Shown piece after piece: positions 16,010 to 25,316 of a stretch of 64,000 nt of DNA. The notes beneath the pieces are model-generated. The model made no database searches. It worked only from the letters and a program-made list of their open reading frames with translations, and had not been told where the DNA came from. Position numbers and translations under genes: made by a program. Source of the stretch: Pseudomonas sp. HN11 (lineage in GTDB: Bacteria; Pseudomonadota; Gammaproteobacteria; Pseudomonadales; Pseudomonadaceae); the NCBI RefSeq assembly GCF_021390155.1, contig NZ_CP089985.1, positions 6,155,501 to 6,219,500 on the forward strand, in the 5' to 3' direction. Numbering within the stretch: position 1 is the stretch's first letter; every line of letters starts with the position of its first letter.

Positions 16010-18295
16010 TTAAAGCGACGAGTATTTCTTGCGCAGACGCTGACGGATCAGCTCGGCGAGGGTGTTCATGATGAAGGTGAACAACAGCAGCACCAGCGCC
16101 GAGAGGAACAGCACGCGATAGTGACTGCCACCGACTTCCGACTCGGGCATTTCCACCGCGACGTTGGCTGCCAGCGTGCGCAGACCTTCGAACAGGTTCA
16201 TCTCCATCACCGGGGTGTTACCGGTGGCCATCAACACGATCATGGTCTCACCGACGGCACGGCCCATGCCGATCATCAACGCCGAGAAAATGCCCGGGCT
16301 GGCGGTCAGGATTACCACGCGTGTCATGGTCTGCCACGGCGTGGCACCCAGGGCCAGCGAGCCCAGGGTAAGGCCGCGTGGCACGCTGAACACGGCGTCT
16401 TCGGCGATGGAGTAGATGTTCGGGATCACCGCGAACCCCATGGCCAGGCCGACGACCAAGGCATTGCGCTGGTCGTAGGTGATGCCCAGGTCATGGGAGA
16501 TCCACATGCGCATGTCGCCGCCGAAGAACCAGGTTTCCAGGTACGGGCTCATGTACAGCGAGAGCCAGCCCACAAACAGGATCACCGGGATCAGGATCGC
16601 GCTTTCCCAACCATCGGGAACGCGCAGGCGGATGGATTCAGGCAGGCGGCTGAAGATGAAGCCGGCCACCAGTATGCCAATCGGCAACAGCATCAACAGG
16701 CTGAAGATGCCCGGTAGATGCCCTTCCACATACGGCGCCAGGAACAGGCCCGCGAAGAAGCCAAGGATCACCGTCGGCATCGCTTCCATCAGCTCGATCA
16801 CCGGCTTGACCTTGCGGCGCAGGCTCGGGGCCATGAAGTAAGCGGTGTAGATCGCCGCGGCAACCGCCAGTGGCGCCGCCAGCAGCATGGCGTAGAACGC
16901 GGCCTTCAGGGTGCCGAAGGTCAGCGGGGCCAGGCTCATCTTGGGTTCGAAGTCGGTGTTGGCGGCGGTCGATTGCCAGACGTACTTAGGCTCGTCGTAG
17001 TTTTCGTACCAGACCTTGCTCCACAACGCGCTCCACGAGACTTCCGGGTGCGGGTTGTCCAGCGCCAACGGTTGCAGCTTGCCGCCGGCTTCCACAATTA
17101 CACGGTTGGCCCGTGGCGACATGCCGTACACGCCTTGGCCATCGACTACCGGGTCCACCAGCAATGTACGGTGGGCAGTGCTGTGGAACACGCCGAACTG
17201 GCCGGAAGCGTCGAGGGCGGTGAAGCCTTTGCGGCGCTCTTCGGCGGAAATTTCCACGATAGGCGTGGTACCCATCTGGAAGGTGCGGATCTGCTTGAAG
17301 CGCTGCTCGCCATCCGGGTCGCGGGCCATGAACCACTGGGCCAGGCCACCTTTGGAGTTACCGATGATCAGCGAGATGCCGCCCACCAGTTGCGTGCTGG
17401 CAGTAACTTCAGCGTTGCCGTCTTCGAGCAATTTGTAGCGACCGTTGAGGCTGTTGTCGCGCAGGCTGAACACGTCGGCCAGGGCGCGGCCATTGATCAC
17501 GTACAACCATTGCTGGCGCGGGTCGATGAAGATCGCCTTCACCGGCTCGGTCATCTGCGGCAGCTCGATGCGCTTCTGCTCGCTGGTGACCTCGCCGGTC
17601 ATCATGTTTTCTTCGCGATTCAGCGACAGCACGTTCAAGTGCGAACCAGCGGAACCTGCAACCACCAAAGTGGAGTCAGTGGCGTTGAGAGCGACGTGCT
17701 CCAGTGGGCGACCGGCGTCATCCAGCACGATCGGCGTTTCGCCGTAGGGGTATTCGATCGCAGGCGTAATGGTTTTCTTGCCGTCCGGGTAGGACACCTT
17801 ATAGGTATGACGGAACACCATGGACTGGCCATTGGACAGACCGAGGATCACCAACGGGCTACCGGGTTGGTCTTCACCGATAGAGGCAACACTGGTGCCG
17901 GCAGGCAGTGGCAGGTCGACGTGCTTGAGTTCGGCGCCGGTTTCCACATTAAAGAACAACGCCTGGCCCTTGTCGGAGACCCGCATGGCGACTTGGTTCT
18001 GTTCTTCGAGGGAGATCATCAGCGGCTTGCCGGCGTCCTGGATCCAGGCCGGGGTCAGGGCGTCTTCCTTGGTCAATGAGGCGCCCTGGAACAACGGCGC
18101 GACGACGTAAGCCAGGAAGAAGAAAATCAGAGTGATGGCGCCGAGGACAGCGAGGCCGCCGACCAGCACGTACCAACGGGTCAGGCGATCCTTGAGCGCG
18201 CGAATGCGGCGCTTGCGTTGCAGCTCAGGCGTATTGAAATCAATGCGCTTGGGGGGAGAAGTCGTCGTCATGGTGGAATTGGCCAGATCATTCAT
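16010..18295 (-). CDS. pstC: Phosphate ABC transporter permease PstC (long form)
   Basis: A permease of 761 residues, more than twice the E. coli protein. Helix one is near 43–70 (VLVGGLAVLGAITLIFFFLAYVVAPLF). A periplasmic domain of about 380 residues with beta-propeller-like repeats follows (QVAMRVSDKGQALFF, DSTLVVAGSAGSHLNVLSL, QWLYVINGRALADVFSL), then the permease core with EAA loop GSLALGATPWQTMTRVVILTASPG. Three starts are possible: GTG 18301, ATG 18295 and ATG 18271. A perfect PHO box ends only 22 bases before ATG 18295, leaving little room for a leader, so 18271 should be considered. Confidence 0.95.
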   Translation of the reverse strand: MNDLANSTMTTTSPPKRIDFNTPELQRKRRIRALKDRLTRWYVLVGGLAVLGAITLIFFFLAYVVAPLFQGASLTKEDALTPAWIQDAGKPLMISLEEQNQVAMRVSDKGQALFFNVETGAELKHVDLPLPAGTSVASIGEDQPGSPLVILGLSNGQSMVFRHTYKVSYPDGKKTITPAIEYPYGETPIVLDDAGRPLEHVALNATDSTLVVAGSAGSHLNVLSLNREENMMTGEVTSEQKRIELPQMTEPVKAIFIDPRQQWLYVINGRALADVFSLRDNSLNGRYKLLEDGNAEVTASTQLVGGISLIIGNSKGGLAQWFMARDPDGEQRFKQIRTFQMGTTPIVEISAEERRKGFTALDASGQFGVFHSTAHRTLLVDPVVDGQGVYGMSPRANRVIVEAGGKLQPLALDNPHPEVSWSALWSKVWYENYDEPKYVWQSTAANTDFEPKMSLAPLTFGTLKAAFYAMLLAAPLAVAAAIYTAYFMAPSLRRKVKPVIELMEAMPTVILGFFAGLFLAPYVEGHLPGIFSLLMLLPIGILVAGFIFSRLPESIRLRVPDGWESAILIPVILFVGWLSLYMSPYLETWFFGGDMRMWISHDLGITYDQRNALVVGLAMGFAVIPNIYSIAEDAVFSVPRGLTLGSLALGATPWQTMTRVVILTASPGIFSALMIGMGRAVGETMIVLMATGNTPVMEMNLFEGLRTLAANVAVEMPESEVGGSHYRVLFLSALVLLLFTFIMNTLAELIRQRLRKKYSSL

Positions 18296-18317
18296 GCGCA
18301 CACCCTAGCGATCCTGT

Positions 18318-18335
18318 ATGACAGAAAGATGACAG
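18318..18335 (-). promoter_or_regulatory. Perfect PHO box upstream of pstC
   Basis: On the minus strand CTGTCATCTTTCTGTCAT is an exact CTGTCAT-N4-CTGTCAT site. A possible -10 (TAGGGT) lies ten bases further on. It gives pstCAB-phoU its own phosphate-controlled promoter, separate from that of pstS. Confidence 0.9.
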
Positions 18336-18395
18336 TGCAGTGACGCAACAAATCCGCCGCGAAGCATGGCTGGCAGCGGACTAGAAAATTCGGAT

Positions 18396-18419
18396 GCGAG
18401 GCCGGTACTCCGGCCCCGC
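18396..18419 (-). terminator. GC-rich hairpin between pstS and pstC
   Basis: GCGAGGCCGG/CCGGCCCCGC form a 10-bp stem (one mismatch) with loop TACT, nine bases after the pstS stop, followed on the minus strand by ATCCGAATTTT. It probably ends or stabilises an abundant monocistronic pstS message. Confidence 0.7.
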
Positions 18420-18427
18420 AGAGGCAA

Positions 18428-19414
18428 TCAGTTGCCTTCTTTCAGACCCAGGTCAGCCAGGGCCTTGGCGGCAACTTTGGCTGGCAGTGGGATGTAGCCG
18501 TCTTTCACCACAACTTCCTGGCCCTGTTTGGACAGAACCAGCTTCACGAACTCGGCTTCCAGCGGGGCCAGAGGTTTGTTCGGGGCTTTGTTGACGTACA
18601 CGTAGAGGAAACGCGACAGCGGGTATTTGCCGTTCAGGGCGTTTTCTTCGCTGTCTTCGACGAAGTCAGTGCTGCCTTTCTTGGCCAGGGCCACGGTCTT
18701 CACGCTGGCGGTCTTGTAGCCGATACCCGAGTAACCGATGCCGTTCAGCGAAGAGCTGATCGACTGCACGACCGAAGCCGAGCCCGGTTGTTCGTTCACG
18801 TTTGGCTTGTAGTCGCCTTTGCACAGGGCTTCTTCCTTGAAGTAGCCGTAGGTGCCGGATACCGAGTTACGACCGAACAGCTGAACCGGCTTGTTGGCCA
18901 GGTCGCCGGTCACACCCAGGTCACCCCAGGTTTTCACGTCGGCTTTGCCACCGCACAGGCGAGTCGAGGAGAAGATCGCGTCGACTTGCTCCATGGTCAG
19001 GTGCTGGATCGGGTTGTCCTTGTGCACGAACACAGCCAGGGCATCCACGGCAACCGGGATAGCGGTTGGCTTGTAGCCGTACTTCTGCTCGAAAGCCGCC
19101 AGTTCGGTGTCCTTCATCTTGCGGCTCATCGGGCCCAGGTTGGAGGTACCTTCAGTCAACGCAGGTGGCGCAGTGGCAGAGCCGGCAGCTTGAATCTGGA
19201 TGTTGACGTTCGGGTATTCCTTTTTGTAACCCTCGGCCCACAGGGTCATCAGGTTAGCCAGGGTATCGGAACCGACGCTGGACAAGTTGCCCGACACACC
19301 AGTGGTCTTCACGTACGCCGGGATTGCCGGATCAACACCAGCGGCCACCGCGTTGGCGGTCGCAACGCCAGCAGCGACAAAAGTCATTGCCGCCATCAAA
19401 CGTTTCAGTTTCAT
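18428..19414 (-). CDS. pstS: Periplasmic phosphate-binding protein PstS
   Basis: The binding protein of the Pst importer, 328 residues with a signal peptide ([25 protein letters not shown]). Phosphate-contacting segments are visible: [17 protein letters not shown] (about 39–55), GPMSRKMKD (about 94–102) and [14 protein letters not shown] (about 176–189), all typical of the PstS family in Pseudomonas. The start follows TAGGAGCAAGGC, a strong ribosome site. It is the first gene of the cluster with its own PHO box about 80 bases upstream, and is separated from pstC by a hairpin and a second PHO box. Confidence 0.97.
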   Translation of the reverse strand: MKLKRLMAAMTFVAAGVATANAVAAGVDPAIPAYVKTTGVSGNLSSVGSDTLANLMTLWAEGYKKEYPNVNIQIQAAGSATAPPALTEGTSNLGPMSRKMKDTELAAFEQKYGYKPTAIPVAVDALAVFVHKDNPIQHLTMEQVDAIFSSTRLCGGKADVKTWGDLGVTGDLANKPVQLFGRNSVSGTYGYFKEEALCKGDYKPNVNEQPGSASVVQSISSSLNGIGYSGIGYKTASVKTVALAKKGSTDFVEDSEENALNGKYPLSRFLYVYVNKAPNKPLAPLEAEFVKLVLSKQGQEVVVKDGYIPLPAKVAAKALADLGLKEGN

Positions 19415-19492
19415 GCCTTGCTCCTAGCAGATAGGGATAGTTGGATCGGGGCCAAGTATCGGGAGGCCGTGTGAACACTCTATGTCTGAAAT

Positions 19493-19510
19493 GTGACAGT
19501 TAGATGAAAG
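19493..19510 (-). promoter_or_regulatory. PHO box upstream of pstS
   Basis: On the minus strand CTTTCATCTAACTGTCAC matches CTGTCAT-N4-CTGTCAT at 12 of 14 positions. A -10-like TAGAGT lies ten bases on, the same spacing as at pstC. Confidence 0.8.
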
Positions 19511-19552
19511 GCCACTATTGGCCAGGAGAAGGGCGCAGCGAGGCGTTGCCAT

Positions 19553-19577
19553 CGCTCCCACGCAGAGCGCGGGAGCG
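19553..19577. repeat. REP-like hairpin between pstS promoter and transporter gene
   Basis: CGCTCCCACGC/GCGCGGGAGCG form an 11-bp stem with one mismatch and loop AGA. It sits 16 bases beyond the stop of the minus-strand transporter gene. No T-run follows on either strand; a REP-type element is likelier than a true terminator. Confidence 0.55.
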
Positions 19578-19592
19578 GTCATCGTCAAAGAA

Positions 19593-20882
19593 TCAGCGCG
19601 AACGCTTCCACAGATACCCACCCACCACCATCCCCATCACACACAGGGCGGCAACGTAGTAGGCCGGGCCCATCGGGCTTTCCTTCATCAGCAGCGATAC
19701 CGCCAGCGGCGTCAGCCCGCCGAATACGGCATAGGCCACATTGTAGGAAAACGACAAGCCGCTGAAACGCACCACGGGCGGGAAGGCCTTGACCATCACA
19801 TACGGCACCACGCCGATGGTGCCCACGAAAAGGCCGGTCAGGGCGTACAGCGGGAATAGCCAGTCAGGGTGGTTGAAGAGGCTGTGATACAGCGTCCAGG
19901 AGGTCGCCAGCAGCAGCGCGCACCCTGTGACCAGCACGCGGCCGGCGCCGAAACGATCAGCCAGGGCGCCCGAGGCAATGCAACCCAGGCTAAGGGTAAC
20001 GATGGCCAGGCTGTTGGCCTGCAGCGCCACGGTCGGGCTGAAGTGGTAGATGGTTTGCAGCACGGTCGGGGTCATCAGGATGACCACCACCACGCCTGCC
20101 GATAGCAGCCAGGTCAGCAGCATCGACAACACGATAGCGCCACGGTGATCACGCAATACCGCGCGTAAAGGCAACTCAGCGGCCAGGGTCTTGCGCTGCT
20201 GCATCTCGGCGAAGATCGGTGTTTCATGCAGCCAGCGGCGCAGGTACACCGACAACAGACCGAACACGCCGCCGAGCAGGAACGGGATGCGCCAGGCGAA
20301 ATCCGAGACCTGCTCGGGGCTATAGAGAGTGTTGATCGCAGTGGCCACCAGCGAACCCAGCAGAATGCCGGCAGTCAGGCCGCTGGTCAGGGTGCCGCAG
20401 GCGTAGCCGATATGGCGCGGCGGTACGTGTTCGGAGACGAACACCCAGGCGCCCGGTACTTCGCCGCCGATTGCCGCGCCCTGGATGATGCGCATGAGCA
20501 GCAACAGCACCGGCGCCCACAGGCCGATCTGCGCGTAGGTCGGCAGCAGACCCATGATCAGGGTCGGCACGGCCATCATGAAGATGCTCAGGGTGAACAT
20601 TTTCTTGCGGCCCAGCAGGTCACCGAAGTGCGCCATGATGATGCCGCCCAGAGGGCGTGCCAGATAGCCGGCTGCGAAGATACCGAAGGTCTGCATCATG
20701 CGCAGCCATTCGGGCATGTCCACGGGGAAGAACAGTTTCCCGACCACGGTGGCGAAAAACACGAAAATGATGAAATCATAAAACTCTAGCGCCCCGCCCA
20801 AGGCAGACAGCGACAGGGTTTTGTAGTCGTTGCGGGTCAGCGGGCGCGAAGGTTGCGCACTGCTTGCGGGCACGGAGGACAT
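19593..20882 (-). CDS. MFS transporter, metabolite:H+ symporter (MHS) type
   Basis: An inner-membrane transporter of 429 residues with 12 predicted helices. The signature GHFGDLLGRKK-like loop appears as AHFGDLLGRKKMF between helices 2 and 3, RIIQGAAIGGEVPGAWVFVSEH marks helix 4–5, and LRRWLHETPIF the central loop, all typical of the MHS family (ProP, KgtP, citrate and shikimate carriers). The substrate cannot be read from sequence; an organic acid is likely. ATG 20880–20882 follows AAGAGAAGCC; a longer frame of 52 extra codons lacks support. It is not part of the Pst operon. Confidence 0.88.
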   Translation of the reverse strand: MSSVPASSAQPSRPLTRNDYKTLSLSALGGALEFYDFIIFVFFATVVGKLFFPVDMPEWLRMMQTFGIFAAGYLARPLGGIIMAHFGDLLGRKKMFTLSIFMMAVPTLIMGLLPTYAQIGLWAPVLLLLMRIIQGAAIGGEVPGAWVFVSEHVPPRHIGYACGTLTSGLTAGILLGSLVATAINTLYSPEQVSDFAWRIPFLLGGVFGLLSVYLRRWLHETPIFAEMQQRKTLAAELPLRAVLRDHRGAIVLSMLLTWLLSAGVVVVILMTPTVLQTIYHFSPTVALQANSLAIVTLSLGCIASGALADRFGAGRVLVTGCALLLATSWTLYHSLFNHPDWLFPLYALTGLFVGTIGVVPYVMVKAFPPVVRFSGLSFSYNVAYAVFGGLTPLAVSLLMKESPMGPAYYVAALCVMGMVVGGYLWKRSR

Positions 20883-21335
20883 GGCAAGGCTTCTCTTATA
20901 GTAATCAGGATGGCAAGCGGGATTTGCGGCAGGCTTGGCAAGATAGCAAATCGCTAGAAAAAGCACAGCGTTGAGCGAGTAACAGCTCAACGGCACAAAA
21001 TATTCCCTTTCCCGCGCTTTAACGGCTTCGAGAAGCACAGTTGCCGGAAAAAGCCGCTATACAGCCATTAAATGCCGACCAAATGAGCGCGCAGAGGTCG
21101 TCGTGGCGACAGGGTCTCGATATACTCGGGCCTTGCAAGCGCAAGAACCCCAGTCTTGAGGGGCTGCTGTGCCAAAACGTCGTTGGTTGCCATCCAGCCG
21201 ATTTGGCAGAGTTTCCCTTTAGCACGCCTTACGAGAAACGCATCATGCGGTGTATGTTGGTGCTGAAACGTTTTTTTCGAAGACGGCTATCCACTTGAAA
21301 TACCCATGAAGCGTTACGGGTCAGAGGCCCTTGGC
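20883..21335. other. Intergenic region between divergent transporter and thioesterase genes
   Basis: About 450 bases without a convincing gene. There is a perfect 8-bp hairpin (CGTTGAGC…GCTCAACG, 20969–20992) and several short stems (for example CTTGCAAGCGCAAG near 21134). A short open frame at 21041–21298 has a biased composition unlike its neighbours and no ribosome site, so I do not call it. Promoters for both flanking genes must lie here. Confidence 0.5.
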
Positions 21336-21740
21336 ATGATCGAACTCGAACAAGAAGATCCTATTCCGCAAGGCGATCTCGCCCTGCAAATCACCGCGCT
21401 CCCGCGTGAAACCAACGGTTTTGGCGACATCTTCGGCGGCTGGTTGGTCGCGCAGATGGACCTGGCCGGCACTGCCATGGCCAGCAAGGTCGCAGGTGGG
21501 CGGGTGGCAACCGTGGCCATTGATCGCATGGCGTTCCTGGTCCCTGTCGCCGTGGGCGCGCAGCTCTCCTTTTATACTCAGGCCCTGGAAATCGGTCGCA
21601 GCTCGATCCAGATGATGGTCGAAGTGTGGAGCGACGACCCGCTGTCCAGCGAATGGCGCAAGGTGACCGAGGCAGTATTTGTATTCGTCGCCATCGACGG
21701 CAGTGGTCGCACGCGTTCGGTACCATCGCGCGCTCGTTAA
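21336..21740 (+). CDS. Acyl-CoA thioesterase, YciA-like hot-dog fold
   Basis: A 134-residue cytoplasmic hot-dog thioesterase that hydrolyses acyl-CoA esters. The core motif GDIFGGWLVAQMDLAGTAMAS (about 30–50) holds the catalytic Asp of the YciA/BFIT group, followed by VATVAIDRMAFLVPV and a VFVFVAID strand. ATG 21336 gives MIELEQEDPIPQGDLALQIT, the family-like N-terminus; AGAGG lies about ten bases upstream. An ATG at 21306 would add ten residues. A separate epimerase gene follows 58 bases later. Confidence 0.88.
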   Translation: MIELEQEDPIPQGDLALQITALPRETNGFGDIFGGWLVAQMDLAGTAMASKVAGGRVATVAIDRMAFLVPVAVGAQLSFYTQALEIGRSSIQMMVEVWSDDPLSSEWRKVTEAVFVFVAIDGSGRTRSVPSRAR

Positions 21741-21798
21741 ACCTCACCGGCTTTTGACGGTCAATTGCCCCATTGCCTGCCATGAAGAGTGCTTTGTT

Positions 21799-22698
21799 AT
21801 GCCGACGCCCCACGTTGAAACCGTGAAAATCGACGAGCTGGACTGCTGGCGTATTCGCCACAACGGCGCCGAACTGAGGGTGGCCCAACAGGGCGCACAT
21901 ATCTTCAGTTACGGGCGCGACGGTGAGCAGCCGCTGATCTGGCCGAACCCAGAAGCGGTGTTCAAGAAGGGCAAGGGCATTCGGACCGGCGTCCCGGTGT
22001 GCTGGCCGTGGTTTGGCGTGTTTGACCGTAACCCGCAGAGCGTCAAGGCAATGCGTCAGAGCGAGCAGCCAGCGGGTGCCCACGGTTTTGTGCGCACCGC
22101 GTTGTGGGAATTGGTCGCGACCGAGCTTGAAGGTGAAGCGCTACGCGTGGATCTGGTACTGCCGGTGCCGGCAGGCGGCTTTCCTGGTTGGCCCCATCAG
22201 GTCGACCTGAAACTGAGCCTGCTGCTGGACGACCAACTGCATATCCGCCTGACCAGCCATAACCGTGGCACCGACACCGTAACGCTCAGTCAGGCATTGC
22301 ACACCTACTTCACCGTAAGCGATGTGCGCAACGTGCAGGTCGAAGGCTTGGACGGGCTGGCGTATATCGACACCGCCGATGGCTGGACCGAGAAAAAGCA
22401 ATCCGGCCTGCTGCACTTCACCGCCGAGACTGATCGCATTTACCTCGACACGCCGTCCCAGCTGGATATTGTCGACAAAGACTGGCAGCGTCGCATTCAA
22501 CTCACTGCTGAGGGTTCGACGTCGACTGTGATCTGGAACCCCTGGACCGAACGCGCCAAGGCTTTCGACGACATGGCCGACGATGGCTGGACAGGCATGC
22601 TGTGCATCGAAACAGCGAATGTGCTGGATGATGTGGTAACGCTGGCGCCTGGCGAAAGCCACACCTTGGGTGTGAGCATCACCGGGGTCAGTCTGTAG
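21799..22698 (+). CDS. D-hexose-6-phosphate mutarotase (glucose-6-phosphate 1-epimerase, YeaD family)
   Basis: A 299-residue cytoplasmic aldose-1-epimerase-fold enzyme that interconverts alpha and beta hexose 6-phosphates. Conserved segments are GAHIFSY (about 33–39), GVPVCWPWFGVF with AHGFVRTALWEL (about 65–105), the catalytic His in SQALHTYFTVSD and the Glu in a late WTGMLCIETANV. It starts at ATG 21799; the long upstream frame would overlap the thioesterase gene and has no support. A purely metabolic role is likely. Confidence 0.87.
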   Translation: MPTPHVETVKIDELDCWRIRHNGAELRVAQQGAHIFSYGRDGEQPLIWPNPEAVFKKGKGIRTGVPVCWPWFGVFDRNPQSVKAMRQSEQPAGAHGFVRTALWELVATELEGEALRVDLVLPVPAGGFPGWPHQVDLKLSLLLDDQLHIRLTSHNRGTDTVTLSQALHTYFTVSDVRNVQVEGLDGLAYIDTADGWTEKKQSGLLHFTAETDRIYLDTPSQLDIVDKDWQRRIQLTAEGSTSTVIWNPWTERAKAFDDMADDGWTGMLCIETANVLDDVVTLAPGESHTLGVSITGVSL

Positions 22699-22723
22699 GT
22701 AGATTCACTGCAAAGAGTCGGAT

Positions 22724-23260
22724 TTAGAGGTCCGACTCTTTCACCACCCGCACCTTTCCAGCATCCAGCGCATACGCAGCGTCCGCCAGATCGTTATTCA
22801 CCTTCTCAACCTTCAACGTGCCCGTGACCCACAGCGGCGTGTAGATATCATCCAGCTTCAACCCCTTGGGATAACGCACCAGAACCAACTGATTCGGCGG
22901 CGGTGGCGGCACATGAATGCACGCGCCTGGATACGGCACCAGGAAGAACAAAGTACTTCGGCCCTTGGCGTCGGTTTCCAACGGCACCGGGTAGCCGCCG
23001 ATGCGGATGTTCCTGCCATTCATGGCCGCCACGGTCTTGGTCGAATACATCACCGCCGGCAAACCCTTGCTCTGCTTCAAGCCACCCTTATCAGTAAAGG
23101 TGCCCTGGGCTTCGGGGGAGTTGTGGTCGATCTCGGGCATGGCTTCGAGGGCTTTCTGGTCGGAAAGCGGCATCAGGTCGAGCCAGTCGGTTTCCGGCAG
23201 TTCACCGGCGTGCGCCAGGCCGGAGCCCAGCAAGAGAAGAGTCAACAGAAGACGGCGCAT
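22724..23260 (-). CDS. Exported DUF3299 protein
   Basis: A 178-residue protein with a signal peptide (MRRLLLTLLLLGSGLAHA). The core reads IRIGGYPVPLETD, then FFLVPYPGACIHVPPPPPNQLV, the hallmark of DUF3299, and DDIYTPLWVTGTLKVEK. Members often sit beside metal-transport genes, and the conserved CIHVPPPPPNQ segment suggests metal handling, but no function is established. Here it has no such neighbour. ATG 23258–23260 is chosen because it starts the signal peptide directly. It is convergent with the epimerase gene. Confidence 0.85.
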   Translation of the reverse strand: MRRLLLTLLLLGSGLAHAGELPETDWLDLMPLSDQKALEAMPEIDHNSPEAQGTFTDKGGLKQSKGLPAVMYSTKTVAAMNGRNIRIGGYPVPLETDAKGRSTLFFLVPYPGACIHVPPPPPNQLVLVRYPKGLKLDDIYTPLWVTGTLKVEKVNNDLADAAYALDAGKVRVVKESDL

Positions 23261-23337
23261 GAAAAAGCTCGGCAAGTACAAGTGCCGAGCATTCTAGCCC
23301 TCTGCGCCTGCGCAGCGCAGAGGACTTTGTCGGCTGA

Positions 23338-23583
23338 TTACTTCTTTTTGATCAAGCCGTAGATCACCAGCAGCACGATGGCGCCGACCAAGGCACCGAT
23401 GAAACCCGCGCCTTGACCCGCTTGGTAGATACCCAGCGCCTGACCACCGTAGGTCGCGGCCAGGGAGCCGGCGATACCCAACAGGATGGTCATGATCCAG
23501 CCCATACTGTCGTCGCCTGGCTTGAGGAAACGCGCGAGCAGACCGACGATCAAGCCGATGAAGATGGTTCCGATGATACCCAT
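23338..23583 (-). CDS. GlsB/YeaQ/YmgE-family small membrane protein
   Basis: An 81-residue, Gly-rich inner-membrane protein with three hydrophobic helices (IGTIFIGLIVGLLARF, GWIMTILLGIAGSLAATYGG, GFIGALVGAIVLLVIYGLIKKK). RFLKPGDDSMGW between helices 1 and 2 is the family motif. Members are induced by stress in several bacteria; the molecular role is unknown. ATG 23581–23583 follows AGAGGGAAATGCC. Confidence 0.9.
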   Translation of the reverse strand: MGIIGTIFIGLIVGLLARFLKPGDDSMGWIMTILLGIAGSLAATYGGQALGIYQAGQGAGFIGALVGAIVLLVIYGLIKKK

Positions 23584-23689
23584 GGCATTTCCCTCTGATT
23601 GAATGTGAGTCATGGCAAAGCCTAGTCAGGCTTTGCCATCCTGCAATCAGAGAGACGGCGGCAACCAATGGTTCCCGCCGACCCGAGGC

Positions 23690-24775
23690 TTATTGCTCGG
23701 CGATCAGCGCTTCAAGCTTGAGGATCTGCGCTTGCAGCGTCGCGCGGTCCTTGCAGCGCAGGTTGGCGTGGCCGACCTTGCGCCCGGCCTTGAAGGCCTT
23801 GCCGTAGTGATGCAGGTGGCAGTCGTCGATGGCGATGACTTTTTCCACTGCCGGCACTGTGCCGATGAAATTGAGCATGGCGCTCTCGCCGACCTTGGCC
23901 GTGGAACCCAACGGCAAGCCCGCTACCGCCCGCAGGTGGTTTTCGAACTGGCTGCACTCGGCGCCTTCGGTGGTCCAGTGCCCGGAGTTGTGCACGCGCG
24001 GGGCGATTTCGTTGGCCTTGAGGCCACCGTCGACTTCAAAGAACTCGAAGGCCATCACACCGACGTAGTCCAGCTGCTTGAGCACACGGCTGGAATAGTC
24101 TTCGGCCAGGGCCTGCAACGGGTGATCGGTGCTGGCCACGGACAGCTTGAGGATGCCGCTGTCGTGGGTGTTGTGCACCAACGGGTAGAAGCGGGTTTCG
24201 CCATCACGGGCACGCACGGCGATCAGCGAGACTTCACCGGTGAACGGCACGAAGCCTTCCAGCAGGCAGGCAACGCTGCCCAGTTCGGCAAAGGTGCCGA
24301 CCACATCGGCAGCGGTGCGCAGGACTTTCTGGCCCTTGCCGTCGTAACCCAGGGTGCGGGTTTTCAGCACGGCCGGCAGGCCGATGCTGGCAACGGCGGC
24401 GTCCAGATCTGCCTGGGACTGGATATCGGCGAAGGCAGGGGTCGGGATACCCAGGTCCTTGAACATGCTTTTCTCGAACCAGCGGTCGCGAGCAATGCGC
24501 AGCGCTTCGGCGCTCGGGTACACCGGCACGAACTGCGACAGGAAGGCCACGGTTTCGGCCGGGACGCTTTCGAATTCGAAGGTTACCAGGTCGACTTCAT
24601 CCGCCAGTTGGCGCAGGTGGTCCGGGTCGCTGTAGTCAGCGCGCAGGTGTTCGCCCAACGCGGCCGCACAAGCGTCCGGCGCAGGGTCCAGGAAAGCGAA
24701 GTTCATCCCCAGCGGGGTTCCCGCCAGGGCCAGCATGCGACCCAGTTGGCCGCCACCGATTACACCGATTTTCAT
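23690..24775 (-). CDS. purK: N5-carboxyaminoimidazole ribonucleotide synthase
   Basis: An ATP-grasp enzyme of 361 residues that carboxylates AIR to N5-CAIR in purine synthesis. The N-terminal GVIGGGQLGRMLALAG, the ATP-grasp segment LKTRTLGYDGKGQ (about 142–154), VSLIAVRARDGET and the ending RVHNSGHWTTEGA…QFENHLRAV are all PurK features. ATG 24773–24775 gives MKIGVIGGGQLG. It lies 11 bases after purE and is co-transcribed with it. Confidence 0.97.
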   Translation of the reverse strand: MKIGVIGGGQLGRMLALAGTPLGMNFAFLDPAPDACAAALGEHLRADYSDPDHLRQLADEVDLVTFEFESVPAETVAFLSQFVPVYPSAEALRIARDRWFEKSMFKDLGIPTPAFADIQSQADLDAAVASIGLPAVLKTRTLGYDGKGQKVLRTAADVVGTFAELGSVACLLEGFVPFTGEVSLIAVRARDGETRFYPLVHNTHDSGILKLSVASTDHPLQALAEDYSSRVLKQLDYVGVMAFEFFEVDGGLKANEIAPRVHNSGHWTTEGAECSQFENHLRAVAGLPLGSTAKVGESAMLNFIGTVPAVEKVIAIDDCHLHHYGKAFKAGRKVGHANLRCKDRATLQAQILKLEALIAEQ

Positions 24776-24786
24776 CGTCAACACCC

Positions 24787-25278
24787 TCAGGCGATGCGTG
24801 GGTCTGGATTGTCCAGCACGCTGTCTGTCTGCTCAGCACGGAATTTCTTCAGCACCGCGTGGAACTGCGGATGCTTGGCGCCCAGGATACTGGCGGATAA
24901 CAGGGCTGCGTTGATTGCACCGGCCTTGCCGATCGCCAGGGTCGCCACCGGGATGCCGGCTGGCATCTGCACGATGGACAACAGCGAATCCACGCCCGAG
25001 AGCATCGCCGACTGCACCGGCACGCCGAGTACCGGCAGGTGGGTCTTGGCCGCACACATACCAGGCAGGTGCGCTGCACCGCCGGCACCGGCGATGATCA
25101 CCTCGATGCCGCGGGATTCTGCTTCATCGGCATACTGGAACAGCAGATCCGGGGTGCGGTGGGCAGAGACCACTTTCACTTCATACGGAATGCCGAGTTT
25201 TTCCAGCATATCGGCGGTGTGGCTAAGGGTGGACCAATCGGACTTGGAGCCCATGATCACGCCAACCAATGCACTCAT
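24787..25278 (-). CDS. purE: N5-carboxyaminoimidazole ribonucleotide mutase
   Basis: A 163-residue enzyme that converts N5-CAIR to CAIR, acting right after PurK. The class I PurE signature is complete: [11 protein letters not shown] (about 8–18), [11 protein letters not shown] (about 41–51), [14 protein letters not shown] and [32 protein letters not shown]. First gene of purEK; its roughly 110-base leader has a strong hairpin with a T-run. Confidence 0.97.
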   Translation of the reverse strand: MSALVGVIMGSKSDWSTLSHTADMLEKLGIPYEVKVVSAHRTPDLLFQYADEAESRGIEVIIAGAGGAAHLPGMCAAKTHLPVLGVPVQSAMLSGVDSLLSIVQMPAGIPVATLAIGKAGAINAALLSASILGAKHPQFHAVLKKFRAEQTDSVLDNPDPRIA

Positions 25279-25316
25279 CGTCGTGCCTCTTCTCTCTGGG
25301 CGCCCGCAGGCGCGTC

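Noticed and set aside
19553..19577. The hairpin after the MFS gene as a rho-independent terminator
   Set aside because: The stem is strong, but no T-run follows on either strand; it fits a REP-like palindrome better.
21041..21298. An 85-codon open frame between the transporter and thioesterase genes
   Set aside because: No ribosome site, no family resemblance and unusual residue composition; it may be leader sequence only.
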